Shown here in pieces: positions 22,911-34,080 of a stretch of 64,000 nt of DNA. The notes beneath the pieces are model-generated. The model had not been told where the DNA came from. It did no database searches and saw only the letters and a program-made list of their open reading frames with translations. How positions within the stretch are numbered: position 1 is the first letter of the stretch; every line of letters starts with the position of its first letter. The translations under genes and the position numbers were made by a program. Source of the stretch: Limnanthes douglasii subsp. nivea. Lineage: Eukaryota; Streptophyta; Magnoliopsida; Brassicales; Limnanthaceae. The stretch lies in NCBI GenBank assembly GCA_036936605.1, contig JAUPFV010000002.1, positions 315,596,893 through 315,660,892 on the forward strand. Direction: 5' to 3'.

Positions 22911-24459
22911 CTCTTACAAATAGATGTATAGGATTTTAACAATAACCACCTCGTAATCTAAAAATACCCATAACCATTTTTTTCTATCCTAATTTTTTAT
23001 TTTTAAAAAATATTTAAAATTATCATTAATTTTGTTTTAAAAATAATTATATTTCAATTACGGGATTATTTGTAATTTAGTTGCAGAAAAGCAAATATGT
23101 TTCAATTGCGGAAAAACAAATGTGTTTTAGTTACGAAATTATGTGTAATTTGATGCAGAAAAGCAATTATTGTTTTGCTGCGTAAACATGTACAATTATG
23201 TTACGATGATAAAAAAAATACGTAAATAAAACTTTTGTTGCTAAATAAATATGATTATGCGAAAAATTAGAATATATATTTGATTTATGAAAATAAATTT
23301 TAATTAGATAAAAAACAACTAACAATTTTGTGGTCACAAAAATATATGTATTTTGTATTGAAAAAAAAATTCTTTATCATATAATTAGGTTATATTTATA
23401 TAATTAAAAAGCAAAATTAATATAGTTTTCTTTACGTCTTCTCTATATTATTATTTTATTATTAGAAACGGTTACAATTTCATTCAATTTTGAATTGATG
23501 GAGAAAAATTGTTGTTAATGGACTAATATTATGACAGATAGATAAATATATATGACATAAATACATGATGTATTTAAAAGAGTTTTAATATTTTATTTTT
23601 TATGATATAGTTTATTAAAAAATTCATATCCGGTTGAAAACAATTATTTTTAAAGTTGAGATACAATCTATAGGAAATCAATTTTTAGTGACTTAATACA
23701 AACACTAATAATTTAATTCTTTTGAATTTAACCACTACCATGTTCTATCATGTTTAATGATCTCTCTTTTTTTATGTGTGCAAAATTTTTGCTTATTTTT
23801 ATTTTTATTATATTAAAGATTTTATTATGCATATTACATTATCTTTTATGGGTTTTATGTTTATAAACTTTTGCTTAATTTTATTTTTATTAACATTAAC
23901 CGTATTTTTACTCTTTTGAATATAATTTTTAAATCCTTTATATATTCATCATATATCACGCACTTAAAACATGAAATACACATATTAGATCTTTTAGTTG
24001 GACATAAACCCTCTCAAAACATAGATTTATTAAAATAATTTTCAATCCCAAGTACAGATTCATTGCACAATTTTTTTTTACCAAAAATTTACTTTTACAA
24101 TTGGTTTATCTCAAAAGTGCAATTATATAGATAAATTATAGCCAAATCTGGATAAATAATTAAGTAAATAACCTTGAATCCATTCAAAATGGCAGTACCG
24201 TCTATATTAATGTCTATCAAAATACAGTGAAAATAAATCACAAAATCTGCCTTTTGGTTTTATAATATCTAAGTTTAGTCTTAGCTGAGTTTATCTATTT
24301 TGGTATTTCATAACACATATTATGCTAATAAAAAATTTGTAGGTAACATGTTTAACAATAACAGAAAAAAATCAATAGTAATTTTTTTTTATAGTAGTGG
24401 CATAATGAAAAGTATGCAGTATAAGTATCTTAAATAGAATCATACTAAATTTTTTTATT

Positions 24460-25060
24460 GTGAGAAGGTATTTCATATTTATAAAAAGTTATTTTTTTAT
24501 TAAATTATAGCCTTGTGAACGAATGATATTTATTTTTATGTATATATGACAAAAAACGCAAAAAATTATGATGCTGATAGTTGGTGAGATATTTCATTCG
24601 GATCATGTTTCTTGATACAAAATCATGTTATATGAATTTTGGAACTATTTGCATCTGATTATTATTTATAAATAATTTTTTTATAATAATTGTGAAATAA
24701 AAAATATCAAGTATGAATATTTTAAATAGAATTATATTAAATCTTTTATTGATGGTAGGTATTTTATATTTATAATTTTTTTCATAGTGAGTGGAAATAA
24801 ATGACATTTATTTTATTTATATATGACAAAATTGGTGAAAGTTATGATTTTGTATAATTGTTGGTAAAATAAATTTTATTTCTAGCATGGAGGTGTTTTA
24901 TATTTGTAATTTTTTTTATTAAATTATAGTTCGTAGGAATAAATGATATTTATTTTTATTTATATATATTAAAAAATAGTGAAAATTATGATCTTGTATA
25001 ATTGTTGGTGTAATATATTTATTCATAGCATGTTTGTTGATACAAAACTTTGCTCTACTA
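24460..25060 (+). repeat. AT-rich minisatellite, unit A (3 units)
   Basis: A word series of about 150 bp recurs three times (starting near 24,465, 24,755 and 24,890): GGTATTTCATATTTATAA, ATTAAATTATAG, AATGATATTTATTTTTAT, TATATGACAAAAAA, TTGTATAATTGTTGGT. Unit B has four units at the same place. Confidence 0.7.
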
Positions 25061-25995
25061 GTTTTCGAATTACTTGCGTCAAGTTATTATTTATAAATAT
25101 ATTTTTTTGTTTTAATTCTTTCTTTGGGACCGTTTGATTGTTTTGGAATCCGATATAAGATTTGAAAAGAGGTATGATATAAAATAACTTGGGAGTTTCA
25201 AAAATATTTATACTTTAAAAGTATTTATGACTTTTTAGAGCCCTTCAAAATCAATGTAAAAACAAACAAAAATTTATAGTTTGAGTAGCTTCCATGTGTT
25301 CTCAAAATCCAAAGAAAGAACTTTAATTCCACAGATCGTGTCTGAACCGAAAGTTATTTCAGGTTTTTTTAAGCCTCGTTACCAACTAATTCTCTAACTG
25401 GAAGGATGTTGTATTGTCAAGGCTCGGTAGAGACTTATACATAACTTTATGCGTTAGTTTCTAATTGTAAATAATAACGTGAGTGTCATAAATTTATTTT
25501 AAGATTCGAAGAACCACAAGATCTTGACAATGTTGTAATCCTGTAAATCATTTTTTGTACGAATCACAAGATCTATTATTTAAGCGTCTCGTTTAGTTTT
25601 TATTTGCAACGAATGATATAATCCACATCGCACTACGGAAAGTCGTGCGTAATATCTTGTACTTTTTTATACCTCCTAATGGTAGAGTATAAAACTTGGT
25701 TAAACGATTTCATGACATGTCATGGAACTGAAATTTAACTTCATTATATAGGTTGCTCTAAAGCTTATCATATCATTGTTGAATTTTTGGATATCATGCT
25801 CTATATTTCTCTCGTCATTTTACTTACTTATTTTGTGGCTATTATAGTTGATTGTTAAGTCGACATATAATATTTTCAATGTTAGTAGGGATTCATTACC
25901 TAATTCTTCGACATCGTCGTTGGGCATGGAGATGTTATCGTAATAAAATGCGCTTTATGAAGGGTGATTTTTGGGACCCTGTCATTTGTTGGCCA

Positions 25996-26999
25996 TATTT
26001 ATGTTGTTTCTAGGAATGCATGATGACTTGTACCCATGCAGTTTTAGGTTAAAATTTATGCCAGACGGGATTCCTTGTTGGGTTCTTCAATTTTTGGGCC
26101 CAATTTGGTAATGTTGTTGATGAGTGTTTGTGGGAGTTTGAACTATTATTGGATGTTAAAAAATACTTTAAATTGTTAGTGGAAGTTTTACTGAGTTTCA
26201 AGTAGTTGTTGCAGACCTCTAAGTTGAAGATGGATATTGGGGGAGATCCCCGGTTACTCTAAGAGGACTCCAGAATACGGTTGGTTGGTTGAATAGGTCA
26301 TACTCTACCACGAGATACTTTGTTAGAACCGAATATGTTGCAAGAGACCTTCTGATTTCATATCTATATTCAGCTCGGTTATGGGATACATATGTGTGCT
26401 CAGTTAAGTCATGGTCTGCAACTAGGTGCTGGGCTAGGGGCCATGCAGTTTTGGGATATTTCTTGATTACATTTACACGTTTAGTTGGGTCATGGGATCC
26501 AAATATTTCTCGGGTGAGTCAATTGACTAGGATTACGTTACTGCTGGAGACAACATGATTGCATTTGGATACTCAATTTAGACTTTGGAGGAAGGAAACA
26601 TATGGTGGTTGAATATTGGTAGAGGTTCTAGTAGCGATACTCGTCCATTGTATTTGACTGAAAGATCCTGATGCCCTCTTGATTTTTTTATCTTTGGTGG
26701 AATATTTTTCCATTAGGAATCTAACTCCTCGTTTTCTTTTCCTTTGGTTGTCATGTTTTCTAACTTTTTCAAAAGATGCTCTGTCGGTGTCAATTTTTCT
26801 GGTTTCACTCATTTTTGTTGTAGTAGATTTCATTGTTATTCAAGAACATATGATCTTAGTCATTCAATTGGAGAAAATATATAGAAATCTTGGTTTTCCA
26901 TTTGAAACATCTAATATAAATAATAAATTCTAGATTTTATGTACATATGATATTATTGTGGATATTGTATTAAACCATAAAAAATTATTCCCATTAAAG
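25996..26999 (+). other. Shared unit A/B stretch upstream of LINE-2A, unidentified
   Basis: Pairs with about 51,345-52,420 in unit B: GAAGATGGATATTGGGGGAG, then AGGAAACATATGGTGGTTGA, and TCTTTGGTGGAATATTTTTC. Reading frames up to 89 codons exist on both strands but differ between copies in length and frame, so I do not call a gene. The position just before LINE-2 suggests degraded LINE ORF1 or linker. This is inference. Confidence 0.4.
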
Positions 27000-28085
27000 C
27001 CATACACTCTACTATAAAAAAATAATTTCTAGTTATTGTGGTATATGCTAAATGTACAGAGGAGCAAAGGGTTGCTCTTCGGGATGACTTTAGAGAAGTA
27101 GCAGATCAATCAAAAGCTTGGTTGGTTATGGGTGATTTCAATGCTAAAGCTAATTCTCAAGAACAATTAGCTTGTTTTACTTTGTGTTTAAGGTGTCTGG
27201 ATGATTTTAACAATTCCATTTAAGACTACTTCTTAAAAGATGTTGGTTTCTCAAATTCTAAATTTACTTGGTCAAACAATAACAAGTAGAAGGGACTAGA
27301 CAAGGCTTTATATAATTGTACTTGGACGGGGCATTTTGAAATCACTTTAGTTATACATTTGGCTAGAACTACCTCAGAACTTTATTGGCAAAACAAACTA
27401 ATCTAAAGAAACTAGATGGACTTCACAATATAATTCCAGAACTAGTGATAGATGAGGATAATGAGAGTTTACTTGTATTACCTATAGAAGAATAGATTTT
27501 TAAGTCTGTGAAATCACTAAGAACCAATAGTGCGGCTGAAGTTGATGGTTTCAATTTTAAGCTCTTTCAAAATTGTTGGCCAAATATAAGTAAAGATCTA
27601 TGTGCTGCAAAAAAATATTTCTTTCAAAGATAATGAGAGTTTACTTTTATTACCTCAAGGAGTCTATTCCACTGCAATTTGTTTAGTGCAAAATGTGGAA
27701 TCACCTAAAACTTTGAGTGAATACAAACCTATTAGTTTTCCACTACCTTTGATAGAATCTTATCCAAAATTCTAAATGAAAGATTAGCCAAACCGCTTGC
27801 TAAACTCATTTCAAAAGAGTAAAATGTTTGTTAAAGGCATGAATATCAATGAAAATATTTTATTGACCCAAGAATTATCAAATGATCTAAATATAAAAGT
27901 AGTTTTTGGTTTGGATAAAATATGGCTAAATTGGATGAGAAAATATATACACTCTTCTTGGTTTTCTATAATTGTCAAAGAAGAATTGAATGACTACTTT
28001 AAATTTGCAAGGGGTGTTAGACAGGGAGATCCTAGGATGTCTCGAGACTTTTGTCGAAGCACGTTTGGATATGGTATAACTAAGT
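27000..28085 (+). mobile_element. LINE-2A, truncated LINE ORF2 remnant
   Basis: The endonuclease portion reads VVYAKCTEEQR... WLVMGDFNAKANSQEQLACF (27,038-27,223), then SNSKFTWSNNN. The sequence jumps at about 27,380 to a segment upstream of RT (LTQELSNDLN..., 27,797 on) and ends with NDYFKFARGVRQGD at about 28,035. Both the RT catalytic box and the rest of ORF2 are missing. Relative to LINE-2B, about 530 bp are deleted at 27,380. It is a different LINE subfamily from LINE-1. Confidence 0.85.
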
Positions 28086-28089
28086 GATT

Positions 28090-28390
28090 GCGATAACGAT
28101 ATTTTTTTGGGTTGTACTCATTATTGTGATCAATAGATGTTTGACCATCATGGTTAAATACCTTAATCGCGCCCTAGCACGCGACCATGCTAGATCGTAT
28201 GCTTAGCCATCACGGCTAAGCTTGGGGTCGTACACTTTCGCATGACCTTTGGCCAGTAGGTACTTGTCCATCATGTCATACCTTAGCGCGCGACCAAGAA
28301 AGACAGTATGATTGCCCATAATGGCCAAGCTAAGGAATGATTGTCCATCATATCATACCTTAGCGCGCAACAAATGTCCAAAACAACTTT
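28090..28390. repeat. Hairpin-rich tandem array, unit A
   Basis: Follows the LINE-2A fragment directly. Repeats of a CCATCATG-containing unit start near 28,120, 28,254 and 28,333. Each contains short palindromes such as CTTAGCCATCACGGCTAAG (28,202-28,220) and CGCG/GCGCGACC words. Unit B holds a longer version. Confidence 0.75.
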
Positions 28391-29280
28391 CGTGTATGAT
28401 ATTTTAATCACGTGTCCTTTAACTAAGAAATGAATCAACAGACGAATTTGACCGACATTTATGATCAATATTTTTCTAGATATACAGGTGGTCATTCTCT
28501 ATCGCCAACTTTACTTCCCACACAATCATAGTTAGAGAATGTTAGACTTAAATATTTACATGTTTATATTTTAGTATATGAATATCAAATTTTGTAAAAG
28601 TATAATTTTTATTTATATAATTGATTATTTTCATGTTCGAAGTAGTTGTACAATAAATTTTTCAATTTTACACATTTGTTTGAATGATTATTTATTATAT
28701 CGAAATATTAATTTCATTTATGTTTTTGGTTGTCTTTTATATTTAAAATATTATGTTTACAGTAGATATTCTTATTTTTTCTATCTTCGTTAAATTAGTT
28801 ATACAAATTAGTTTTCTTATTAATAAAAAAACATCGAAAATTTTCACTAATGGTTAAAAATAATAAAATAAAAATAAAAATAATCAAATAAATACAATTA
28901 AATAGCGAATATCGATATCAAATCCCAACGAAACTAAATTCATAAGGATGCAGGACAAAATCTTAATCGGGACGGATCTGACATGTCTACAAATATCCAC
29001 ACCCTCTGTTTGTTAAATTAATTAATATGATTTATTAATATTTTTATATTTAAATATAAACATTATATTTAAAACATTAAGCTCTTAAAAGTATAGCAAA
29101 ATGTTTTTTAATGGATGTCTAAAATCTTTTAAACAATATATAATTTTAACCGTACAACCTAATTAATCTTTAGAATTCAAATATAATCTGTCATTTATGT
29201 TATTAAATATGTATCTATTGAATACATTTTGGTTTCTAGGTAAAAATAACACTAAATTGTTTTGAAGTAAAACATGATAA
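28391..29280. other. AT-rich stretch between array and gene A
   Basis: 28,400-28,500 and 28,950-29,280 pair with unit B at 55,690-55,790 and 55,920-56,190. The middle (about 28,510-28,920) is specific to A, with no recognised content. No gene. Confidence 0.5.
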
Positions 29281-29589
29281 TATCCCCTTCTATAACCGGT
29301 GAGTAGTAAAATATTGAAAAGGAATATTTTTACATTTATCACATTTTATAACCTTATTCTGTAAATGAGGAATTTAATAAGTACATAACTTCTATCTAAT
29401 GTAATTTGTTTTTCCCTTTTTTACCTGGATAAAACTTATTGAGCGAAAAATGTTACAAAAATAGTTGGCAGCCTGTCTTTAAGACATAGTTATCTGATTG
29501 AATCATTTCTTACTTTTTTTGAGTATCATCAAATCTTGGACCAAGTAGAAAGATATTTCATCATAAATATCCACCAGACTTGTTTGTCC

Positions 29590-29597
29590 TATAAATA
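29590..29597 (+). promoter_or_regulatory. TATA box of gene A
   Basis: TATAAATA lies 78 bp before the ancestral start position (29,668). The TATA box and ATG of gene B have exactly the same spacing, and the flanking 400 bp are conserved between copies. Confidence 0.7.
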
Positions 29598-29688
29598 TCA
29601 TTTCATTTTACAAATCATACACACTTGCCAGAGAAAATCTATCAGATCTCACATCTTGTTTTTCACCATCAATCTTTCTTCAAAAGAA

Positions 29689-30383
29689 ATGTGTGTTGAG
29701 GACACAAGTTCTTTGAAAAGGCACAAAACAAAAAGAGTACCTAAAAGAGGACCAGGTGTAGCAGAGCTAGAGAAAATATTGAGTGAAGAACATCGCTCCA
29801 AAAACCCAAATCGAACTAATCCATTTATAATGGATCCTCGTCCTTTTAGCTATTCTTCTCGACCTCGACCTATATTGGATCCTCGTCCTTTTGGCTATTC
29901 TTCTCAACCTCGACCTCTAACGAATGGCATGTTTCGTCCGGAATGGTCTTCATCTTCTCGAATGCAAATAAGTCTGGACAAAAACTTTGAAAGACCTCCT
30001 ATTTTGCATGATTTTCTAAAAGATTTTGACAAGGAGAAGCCTCATTCACAAGATCCATTTAAACAAATGGTAAGATAAATCGTAATATTATTTCTTTGTA
30101 ATTTTATTATATGCTATGTTATATATATAGATTTTCTGTTAATATAATTCATATCATCTCATTTATAAATGAATAGGAGGTCAGATTTTGACAAATAAGT
30201 TATGAAATGGTTGAATTTATATGAAATTATACCCAGCTAATTTTTTAAATTTTCGAGAAGGATGGCGCGAAGGAAATTAGTTTTTACTCGATGCTAAAGT
30301 CAGCCGCAACTTCCTCATCACCGACTCAGGCAAGTGAAGCAGATGGTGAAGACAAAGTAGTGGATCTGGACCTTAAGTTATGA
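29689..30383 (+). CDS. SPL/NZZ-like (SPEAR/TIE-type) EAR repressor, gene A
   Basis: Two exons, 29,689-30,069 and 30,261-30,383, with a GTAAGA...AG intron in phase 0, giving 167 residues. Residues 13-31 carry the basic SPL block (KTKRVPKRGPGVAELEKIL), and the protein ends in DLDLKL (EAR motif, 163-167). This pair of motifs defines the SPOROCYTELESS/NOZZLE-like adaptor repressors, which link TCP-type factors to TOPLESS co-repressors in the nucleus; the exact role here is inferred. The middle is rich in Pro, Arg and Ser and holds a 15-residue tandem duplication (47-61 and 62-76, D-P-R-P-F-x-Y-S-S-x-P-R-P). The start used by gene B is ATC here (29,668), so I take the next in-frame ATG, 7 codons on. 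An open frame extends upstream to 29,536 but crosses the TATA box. Compared with B it has 10 extra residues after MC. Confidence 0.75.
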
Positions 30384-30429
30384 ATGAGATTGTCTGTTTC
30401 AATGTTTGAAAACTTTTAGATGTTTTAAG

Positions 30430-31024
30430 TTACATTAGGTGTATTTCATTTGTCAAGTCTTATTCTAGTTGTATTTGTCCATTTGAAAAATTGAAGTAAT
30501 GTTTGTTTACTATTTTCATATTGATTGATCCATTTACACAAGGAAAAACATATAGGGATACTGAGTAAACAAAATAATAAATTAAATTATATAATTGGCC
30601 TCAAAATTCATGAAGATATGTTCATCCATTTGACCGGGAATTCTTAAAAATAAGAAGTTTACGCCAAAGCATGGCATTCCACAATTCTCTTAGATACATA
30701 AAATTATAACATTCTGGTCTATTTTTGCAAAGTAGACAATTTGTGTTGCACCAAACCCACATAAAACAAGAGTACCACAGTAAAATATAAGGATTGGTTG
30801 TTGCTTCAAGACTTCAAACTCAGACCTAGCTGAAGTACTAGATTTATCGGGAAAAAACACACACTAGTCCTTAAATTTAGCTTATTTGTATCATAAATTT
30901 GAACCAAAGTAAAACATTTTATTTTGCTCCAAACATTTTAAATCTAGTATTTACCAAAACTAAACTATATTCGGTGAATTTCAGTTCAAATTAGCCCATT
31001 GAAAAATAATGAAAATAGAAAAAC

Positions 31025-31060
<36 letters not shown>

Positions 31061-31690
31061 AATATATAATTTTATTATAGAATATGTTTGTCAGACTTTA
31101 GTTATAAATGGTTTGTTGGGTTAATATCTGGTATTAGGGAAATAGAATATATGATTCTATGCTAAGTAAGATATGATTTCATCTGAAGTTAATATATATT
31201 ATTTTAATATTTTTGTTCAGTTTTTTGGATATTGGATTTTGAAATGATGATCGGTTAATTTATTTGGGTTGGATAAATTATTTTATTAGTAGCTTTTGCC
31301 TGAGTATCGAGGATTGACTATCTTTAACTGTTCGGATATCGTTTGTCATTTGTTGAAGCTTATACTTTAAATTTTTGAATTTAATGACTGTCGAAGCTTT
31401 GTCTTCATGATTGAAGTTGTTATCTTTTTCTCTGGAGTTTTCTACTTCGGCATGTTTTGATTATTTGTTGAATATGGATGAGTAGTCCCTTAATATTTGT
31501 GAGAGAGACAAATGAATATTAACCCAGTGTTGCCCGAAATATTCTTGTTATTGGCTGAGCATTCTTAAGTCTTTGCCGATGCACTTATCGTTTATCCGTT
31601 GCCTCTTTTGTCTTTGTCGAAGATCAGTCACTTTTTTATTCCTTTGCTTGAAAAATGTTTGGTCTTTAAATTTGTGATTGCTTTAAAAAC
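30430..31690. other. Unit A-only segment downstream of gene A
   Basis: Unit B joins directly across this point (about 57,230-57,265), so the 1.25 kb is an insertion in A or a deletion in B. I see no coding frame, terminal repeats or clear target duplication. It contains an (AT)n tract. Confidence 0.45.
31029..31058. repeat. (AT)n microsatellite
   Basis: About 15 AT dinucleotides in a row. Shorter (AT) tracts occur at 40,302-40,325 and near 41,336. Confidence 0.9.
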
Positions 31691-32442
31691 TTCCACTTGT
31701 TGTTAATGATAATTAAATGACTCATTTATTCTTTGATGAAAGTTCTCTTGTCTTTATGGAGTTTGTAGTTGTTCTTCATGTTAAATTTCTTTTATCTTTG
31801 ACATCATTTGCTTTCACTTCCACTTCATTTCACCGAGTGTATTTATATAGACATTCCAATAACCCCAATAGTCCTTGATGAAAGATAAGACAATATATTT
31901 TTTTCTATTTTTCTCAAATTTTATTCTTTTATTTTTTATTAATTTTCAAATGGTATATTAGAGACTCAAGTTAATGGCTCTAAGTATTCAACCAAAGCAA
32001 ATCAGTGCTATTTTGTAGAATCCTAGTTTTTAAGAGATTAGTTGGGTATGAAATACATTGTGTGGCAGTGCCACTTGTTTTTATTCCCATATAATTTTAC
32101 ATTTGGAATAAAAAATATATTTGTAGGAACTGATTTTTTCATGTTTTATTATTAGCGTTATTTGTTCTTCTTAAAGGCTAAAGTTACTAGTTAATAATTT
32201 TATCCATAGATTTTTTTTATTATCTTATCTAAGAATAATAATATATCATTTTTTACTTAGTACACTGTGCAAATAGAGCACTTATTATTTATAAGTAATT
32301 ATACGCTTGGAATAAATTTTCACATGTATTGTTGTTTGTAAAAATTGACGCGTGTAATAAAATTTCTTACTTTACAGGTGTATGTGTGCGCACTCGTTTG
32401 ATATGCTTTTATTCTAACGCTCAATTTCTTCTGAATTAATCT

Positions 32443-33630
32443 ATGACTTCTTCCATTGTTTAAGATACTAACAACAAAGACTCTATTGGTCTTCATTTCC
32501 ATAAATTTTGAGATTGATGTATCCTTAAGGTTATTTTTCTCCGATTTCCTAAGGAGGGGGGAAATCTCATTGAATCTTGCAATGACGAAGTTGTTTTTTA
32601 TCTTATCCTATTGATTAGAGGTTACACTTTCCAATAGACACTAATATTGTTTGGTTTTTTCATTTGAGCCAAAGTTTTCAGAGCCAATTGGTTTCCAAAT
32701 TTTGGCTTTTGTTTTTTTCGACTATTATTTTATCGAAATAGCTATTTCAACGCTTTTTGGTAAAGATCACTTGACCATTATTGAGTTTTTAGGTCAAAAT
32801 AATATTTATTTCGTTTATGTCAGTTTGTCTATGTTTTTTCATATCGTTAATGATTTTTCCGGAGTCATGGATATTGTATAAATCATTTTCTTATGTCACC
32901 AATGTTGAAAATAATTGTGATTCGATCAACTATTTTATGAGTGATGAGCATGAGTAGTAATTTCCTCAACTCTCAGTCTCTTGTCCTTTTTTATATTTTT
33001 TTCCTTTTACTATTGGTAAGTCTACATTTTATTAATTCTCCAAGGAAATATTTTTAGTGAATCGAAGAAATGTAATTTGAATAAAGCGTCATACGATTCA
33101 TCCATTATTGTTTCTGGAGTAGTTGGTGTACCTTCATCTATTATTGAATGAGATGTTATGGATGAGAAAAAACAGTGTACAACTCTTTAAGGGTTATGCT
33201 TTAAGCATGAGAGTTGTTGACCTGAATAATTTGAAAGTGAAGTAACCTAATGCGGAGCGTAAATCTCGGTATATTGATTCTAATAAATATAAGGTTGTTA
33301 TGATTTCTTGTACCAAATAGGTTATTATCAATATTGGATATACACGAGGATCGTCTTAAGATAAATCTCGATAATTTTTATACAACGTTCGTGAGGTGCA
33401 ATGGCTGAAGGACATTATTTGGACTCATAAATCTCCTAGCTTTATACCTGTTTTCCCTAAGATGGTATAACAGGAGAAATATATTTTGCAGTTTTTCGAA
33501 GATTTTAAGGAGATAAAAAGTAAGGATAAAATGATATATGATTATGGTGAAGATGGTAAAGGAAGTGATTTTAATAAATACACGTCTGAGGCAGATTGTG
33601 CCCTTTTAGTCAATACTATTGAATGTGACT
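32443..33630 (+). pseudogene. Gypsy-type gag-like pseudogene, unit A
   Basis: In all, 31,690-33,636 pairs with 57,265-59,330 in unit B. From MTSSIV at 32,443, the frames with shifts give KVIFLRFPKEGGNLIES, NDEVVF, then a FP-TNIVWFFHLSQSF block and QLV-KFW. This resembles the putative gypsy-type gag of plant Tat-like elements (layout LRFP...L..F....QL.PN.W). Several stops are present. About 90 bp present in B (58,075-58,170) are missing after GLHF. Confidence 0.4.
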
Positions 33631-33645
33631 CTAATTCCAAAACAG

Positions 33646-34071
33646 GGTATTGAACAGTACATCGTCCTTCGACTATCGCGTTTGGTGGCAGATAGTCCCT
33701 TGACTTTCAGATGTCCGTTGACAGTCTCTGGAGTATCGCGTTTGGATAAAGTTAGTCCACTAGATCCTCTGATCCATGAGAGGCTGCCACCTGTCCCAAT
33801 AGTCTCCAGATTTTTGTATCACCACCAGTCCCTTGAGTTTAGGTCAAACCCAAAATGTAGAATATTACGGATAACTAAACTCAAGGGACTAGTGGTGATA
33901 CAAAAATTTGGGGACTATGGTGCCAGGTGTAAGCCTCTCATGGATCAGAGGATCTGGTGGACTAACTTTATCCAAACGCGATACTCCAGGGACTGTCAAC
34001 GAACATTTGAAAGTCAAGGGACTATCTGCCACCAAACGCGATAGTCGAGGGATGATGTATCGTTCAAAGCC
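33646..34071. mobile_element. Mutator-like foldback MITE with 9-bp target duplication
   Basis: A 426-bp element made of two inverted arms of about 197 bp (33,646-33,842 and 33,874-34,071) around a loop of about 31 bp. Ends: GGTATTGAACAGTACATC on the left; the right end reads GGCTTTGAACGATACATC on the other strand. It is flanked by the exact direct repeat CCAAAACAG (33,637-33,645 and 34,072-34,080). Unit B at about 59,326-59,336 has an uninterrupted CCAAAAGAG, an empty site. Long inverted repeats plus a 9-bp duplication are typical of Mutator-type transposition. The 141-codon frame across it is a by-product. Confidence 0.88.
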
Positions 34072-34080
34072 CCAAAACAG

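Noticed and set aside
26573..26833. Lys/Arg-rich minus-strand frame paired with 51,908-52,174
   Set aside because: The two copies differ in frame after the first half and resemble no known protein.
28090..28390. Possible CRISPR-like array because of repeats with spacers
   Set aside because: Repeats are imperfect, of irregular spacing and internally palindromic, in a plant nuclear context; a minisatellite explains it.
29536..29688. Upstream extension of gene A frame from ATG 29,536
   Set aside because: It would include the TATA box and the untranslated leader; gene B does not keep that start.
33619..34044. 141-codon + strand frame
   Set aside because: Lies within the foldback element; open by chance in inverted-repeat DNA.
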